A DNA stretch of 64,000 bases from Motacilla alba alba (Eukaryota > Chordata > Aves > Passeriformes > Motacillidae), in the NCBI RefSeq assembly GCF_015832195.1, contig NC_052019.1, forward strand, positions 46,565,016 through 46,629,015. The letters are read 5' to 3'. Position 1 is the first letter of the stretch. Every line of letters begins with the position of its first letter. Below, piece by piece: positions 61,024 to 64,000 of this stretch. The notes beneath the pieces are model-generated. The model did not search any database. It saw only the letters and a list, made by a program, of their open reading frames with translations, and was not told where the DNA came from. A program made the translations under genes and the position numbers.

Positions 61024-61064
61024 TAGAGGATACAAGGCCCTTTCTAGAGGCCTTGTATCCTCTA
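61024..61064. repeat. Perfect 16-bp inverted repeat (hairpin)
   Basis: TAGAGGATACAAGGCC at 61024-61039 is the exact reverse complement of 61049-61064, with a 9-base loop (CTTTCTAGA). A perfect 16-bp stem at such short spacing is not expected by chance in 64 kb. There is no T-run on either side that would suggest a polymerase III transcript, and the stem is too short for a usual microRNA precursor. A template-switching mutation is the likeliest origin. Confidence 0.9.
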
Positions 61065-62355
61065 GAACATCAGGAACCAAGTAAATACTGATTGTATCCA
61101 GCTGCCTTCACCATGGAACAGTAAAGTCTGCAAGGTGCGACAAAAATCCCAGTATTTTCTTAGGTATTTTCAGAATCCTGGCTGAGGTTTTTGAATCCTG
61201 ATGGCCCAGAGCTGGAAGGCTAAAATTCCTGTGCACACCACCTCATCTAAGTGCTGAACACCCAAAATGGTGTTGCATGACAGCGCCTTTCTCAGTCAAT
61301 AATAAGTGAATGATAAGAGTCTCCACAGTAAAGAGCCTACAGAGCTGGCTGCTGACTTTCATGCTATAGCACTGCCTGACCCCTGTGCCTTTGTCTCCAG
61401 ATTGTTCCTGATACCATATCACAACACAAGAACAATGTCCAAGTCCTCAGCAACTTGCTGTCTCAGAGGGAACAGCACTCCTACAACCAATCAATCTGCC
61501 AAAAAAAAAAAAAAAAAAAAAGAAGCCAAAAGTCACATCTCTGACTAAAAAGGCTTTCCACTTCAAGGCTTATTCCACAATTCTGTTCAGCTGACAAATG
61601 CAGAGATGAGGATTTCTCAACTGTGCAGTTTCCAGTAAGGGATGACCCACCCATATTGTTAGGAAAACTGGGAAAAGATGAGCAAACCCCTGAAAAGGAT
61701 ACAACTTAGAGGGTACCATCAAGACTTAGCTCTGGAAAAAAGTTACCACTACAAGAAGAGAGTCGCATCACATAGGATCAGCTCCCAGAGTCAGCATGCA
61801 GAGGACATACAGAGCATAGCTGGGGACATACAGAAAAGGTACAGCTCCTTTGTCCTTAGAGCCCCATGGGAAAAAAGTATATCCAAAATGGCGCATGATT
61901 AAATGGGGAGAAAGAGTCTTTGATGCCAAAGTTGTGGTGCATTTACATCACAGAGTGTGAGGCAGCTGAGGGGTGTCAGAGAAGACACAAAGGCTGCATG
62001 AGATGCTGAAAATGTAAAGAGAAAACCTTACAGGCATGTGCAGAGTTCTGTCCATACCCAGACCCAAACATCCACCACTCTGTTTATCCAATTATCATTT
62101 CATTTAGCTGAGCAGTGCTTAACTGAAATTCTTCAAGGTCAGTGCCCCAGGAAGAGTTGCTTTTCTCTGTCAATTCTTTGATTGACTTTGCCTCCATCTC
62201 TCCAAATACCCTGGATGCCCCCAAACCATTTGGGATAAGCAAACTTGTGCTGAATTTTCTGTCTGTCTCATTCATTCACTACTTAAGTAGGGGAAAAAAA
62301 CCCCAACCTTTGCTTGTTCAGCTAGCTTAATATTGAGGGTAGGCAGTGATGTCCT
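61065..62355. other. Noncoding stretch with an A-tract
   Basis: Contains the 21-A run at 61501-61521. No exon or repeat family is recognised. The 74-codon frame at 61678-61902 has no motif. Confidence 0.55.
61501..61521. repeat. 21-A homopolymer tract
   Basis: A run of 21 A follows ATCTGCC. No retrocopied gene is recognised on its left side. Confidence 0.9.
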
Positions 62356-62359
62356 TCTT

Positions 62360-62700
62360 CCATGAATATGCTAAAATTAATCCAATTTGCATGGGAACAT
62401 ATAAGCAGCAAATATTTATTCATGATTGGGAGGGAGCTGATCCAAGTATGTATACTAAAGGTAGACATTAAAAAAAAAAAGCATAAACATTGATCACCAT
62501 AGTTTTCCTACAATTAGCTACCAGGTATAATTAATTTGTGCTTGCAGTCATATTAAATCACTAACAAGCATAACATGTTTGAAATAAAGAAATAATTCCA
62601 GTAAAATGCAATTAGGGAGATCCAGTTATTTCAGTCTGGGCAAAGTGACCCTCACTCTACAGTCTAATAGTTAATGAAGCTGACTTGAAAAGAATTCCTT
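62360..62700. promoter_or_regulatory. Candidate conserved block with POU and homeodomain motifs
   Basis: A perfect POU octamer ATTTGCAT lies at 62385-62392, following AAAATTAATCC. Further cores are CAATTAGCTACC (about 62511), GGTATAATTAATTTGTGC (about 62524), AATGCAATTAGGG (about 62606) and TAGTTAATGAAGC (about 62669). One A-tract (62470-62480) interrupts the block. Density is high and simple repeats are few. Called on texture only. Confidence 0.33.
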
Positions 62701-63859
62701 TTTCTCCCCATGAACATTATCTTTGTCTTTTCCTAAACTTCATACCAAAGCTGCAAAGTTTAATTAAATATGCTACACAGTCTGGAGGAGTAAAAAGTAA
62801 GAGATATGTCAGCAACAGAAATGGCAGCCTTCTTGTAAGCAGCTTGCCAATGTAACCCTGTACGCATGCAGGGTTATTGTTAAATTTGAGGAGAAGGAGA
62901 TAAAAAACCACATAGGCTTGTAATTTTACATACTTGGAGTATTGTGAAAGGTTGTGTTCCTTCGCTGAAAACATTCCATTGCAGGGGAAAGTAAAATATC
63001 CAGACTGTTTTGTTGGTTTTTTTTTTTTTTTTACTAGAAGACAGATGGACCTTTACTTCTAAGAGAGATCTCTAATTTGTTATTTTAGTTATTTTATTTT
63101 TCTAAAAAAAGACTTCTGGCCATGGGTCTAAGACTGTGTTTGATCAAAAACAGCTCAGAAGGATTAGTCAAAGTCAGCATCTCACTGTCTTGATGCTTTT
63201 CTGCTCAAGGCTTCCAGAAAGAGAATTGCCATGAACAGGAAGCACAGGAGCACTGCAGTGAAAGCCTGTGCCACTTCCACAGCAACTCTGAGCACTTGTG
63301 CACAGATGATCCTTAAGCATTTTAACAGAGACTGAGGACCTGGACAAACCCATTCATCATTAAGTAGCCCTTCTTTAGTCTGCTGGTGGATCTCTGCTGG
63401 AGATTTAGAGTCAGCCATGAGAGTGGATTGTATGATCATTCCTTGTCTGCAGCCCAAGCAAAATTCTGTGATGGACAGGAAAGTTGATGGACAGGAAAAT
63501 CAGCTTTTATCTGATTTTAGAGGGCCTCATTTCCACTGACCACCTCAGATTTAAGCAGCCTATAGGCATACAAGTCATGATGCATGTGTAGGAAAAAAGA
63601 TAAAAAAATGAGAGCTTCAGAAAAAAAAGAGAAAAATAATCTCACTAGTTTCTATGCTCATCTGGTACCCTGTTACCAAAATATTTAAGCACCTAACTAG
63701 TTTCTTCATCTATCACCTTCTGCACAAAATGCACAGCATTATTCATTCTGTCTGTGCAAAAGAAGAAGGAGGAGAGGAGGAAAGGATTTCAGTATGGCTG
63801 CACTCCTGAATCAGCAAATGGCTAAGATTTTGGCTGTAATTTGGTTCTGAGAAAGAAGA

Positions 63860-63864
<5 letters not shown>
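62700..63864. other. Noncoding stretch, nothing recognisable
   Basis: A T-tract lies at about 63018-63032 and a purine-rich AGAAGAAGGAGGAGAGGAGG run at about 63762-63782. The 91-codon minus frame (63457 to 63182) has a hydrophobic stretch but no recognisable family. Confidence 0.55.

Positions 63865-63920
<56 letters not shown>
63865..63920. repeat. 56-A homopolymer tract
   Basis: An unbroken run of 56 A is followed by CCC and a 7-A run. It is very long for a genomic homopolymer and could be a recent poly(A) tail of a retrocopy or an expanded or mis-assembled tract. The 100 bases to its left show no gene or LINE that I recognise. Confidence 0.9.
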
Positions 63921-63922
<2 letters not shown>

Positions 63923-64000
63923 CAAAAAAACAGGTGCAGTTAAAAAAACACAAATACTTTTCATACTACTCTGCTACCTGCTTTAGCAGAGCAGAACCTT

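Noticed and set aside
61024..61064. Hairpin as a microRNA precursor
   Set aside because: The stem is only 16 bp with a 9-base loop and no extended imperfect pairing outside it, which is too short for a typical precursor.
1..64000. tRNA, rRNA, snRNA, mitochondrial insert, CRISPR-like array or clustered gene system
   Set aside because: No A-box/B-box pairs, snRNA 5' ends, rRNA or mitochondrial words, or regularly spaced direct repeats were recognised on either strand.

Overview
The window reads as bird nuclear DNA with no complete gene and no coding exon I can defend. The avian call rests on repeats recognised by eye: several CR1 LINE fragments with the characteristic 3' tail (TTCCAACCCAA...ATTCTATGATT), and one intact solo LTR of an endogenous-retrovirus family common in bird genomes, flanked by a 5-bp duplication. 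There are also two MIR-like SINE remnants and one deeply decayed CR1/L3-type LINE. The rest is AT-rich, CpG-depleted DNA with stops in all frames. The open frames present are mostly under about 140 codons and look like chance or GC-driven frames. This pattern fits a large intron or a gene desert. The species and the neighbouring genes cannot be told from the sequence.

Layout. 1-6.98 kb: plain noncoding DNA. 6.99-7.48 kb: the only clear CpG island, with a good plus-strand splice donor near its 3' end (7384), followed by AT-rich possibly conserved sequence. 7.76-18.4 kb: noncoding, with a strong-looking CTCF-type motif at 12.66 kb and candidate regulatory blocks at 11.3 and 16.2-17.1 kb. 18.4-20.7 kb: a CR1 3' tail and a 1-kb ancient CR1/L3 copy. 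20.7-31.2 kb: noncoding, with a 31-T tract at 25.6 kb and a candidate conserved block at 27.8-28.2 kb. 31.2-40.4 kb: the repeat-rich part, with CR1 on both strands, two MIR-like SINEs and an unexplained GC-rich stretch at 36.9-37.7 kb. 42.2-43.1 kb: a puzzling stretch with a minus-strand membrane-protein-like frame, an exon-like segment and a very good G-quadruplex motif. 44.6-45.2 kb: the solo LTR. 45.2-64 kb: noncoding, with paired E-boxes (47.2 kb), a perfect HNF1-type palindrome (54.7 kb), a strong candidate conserved block (55.3-55.85 kb), a 23-C tract, a CA repeat, a perfect 16-bp hairpin (61.0 kb), a POU/homeodomain-rich block (62.4 kb) and a 56-A tract near the end.

No operon, CRISPR array, tRNA, rRNA or obvious small RNA gene was seen, and no new biological system is evident. 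The items most worth checking are the CpG island as a promoter of an unannotated transcript, the candidate conserved regulatory blocks, the 42.2-43.1 kb segment and the 61.0 kb hairpin. Conservation cannot be assessed from one sequence, so every 'candidate conserved block' is a judgement from motif density and base texture only.
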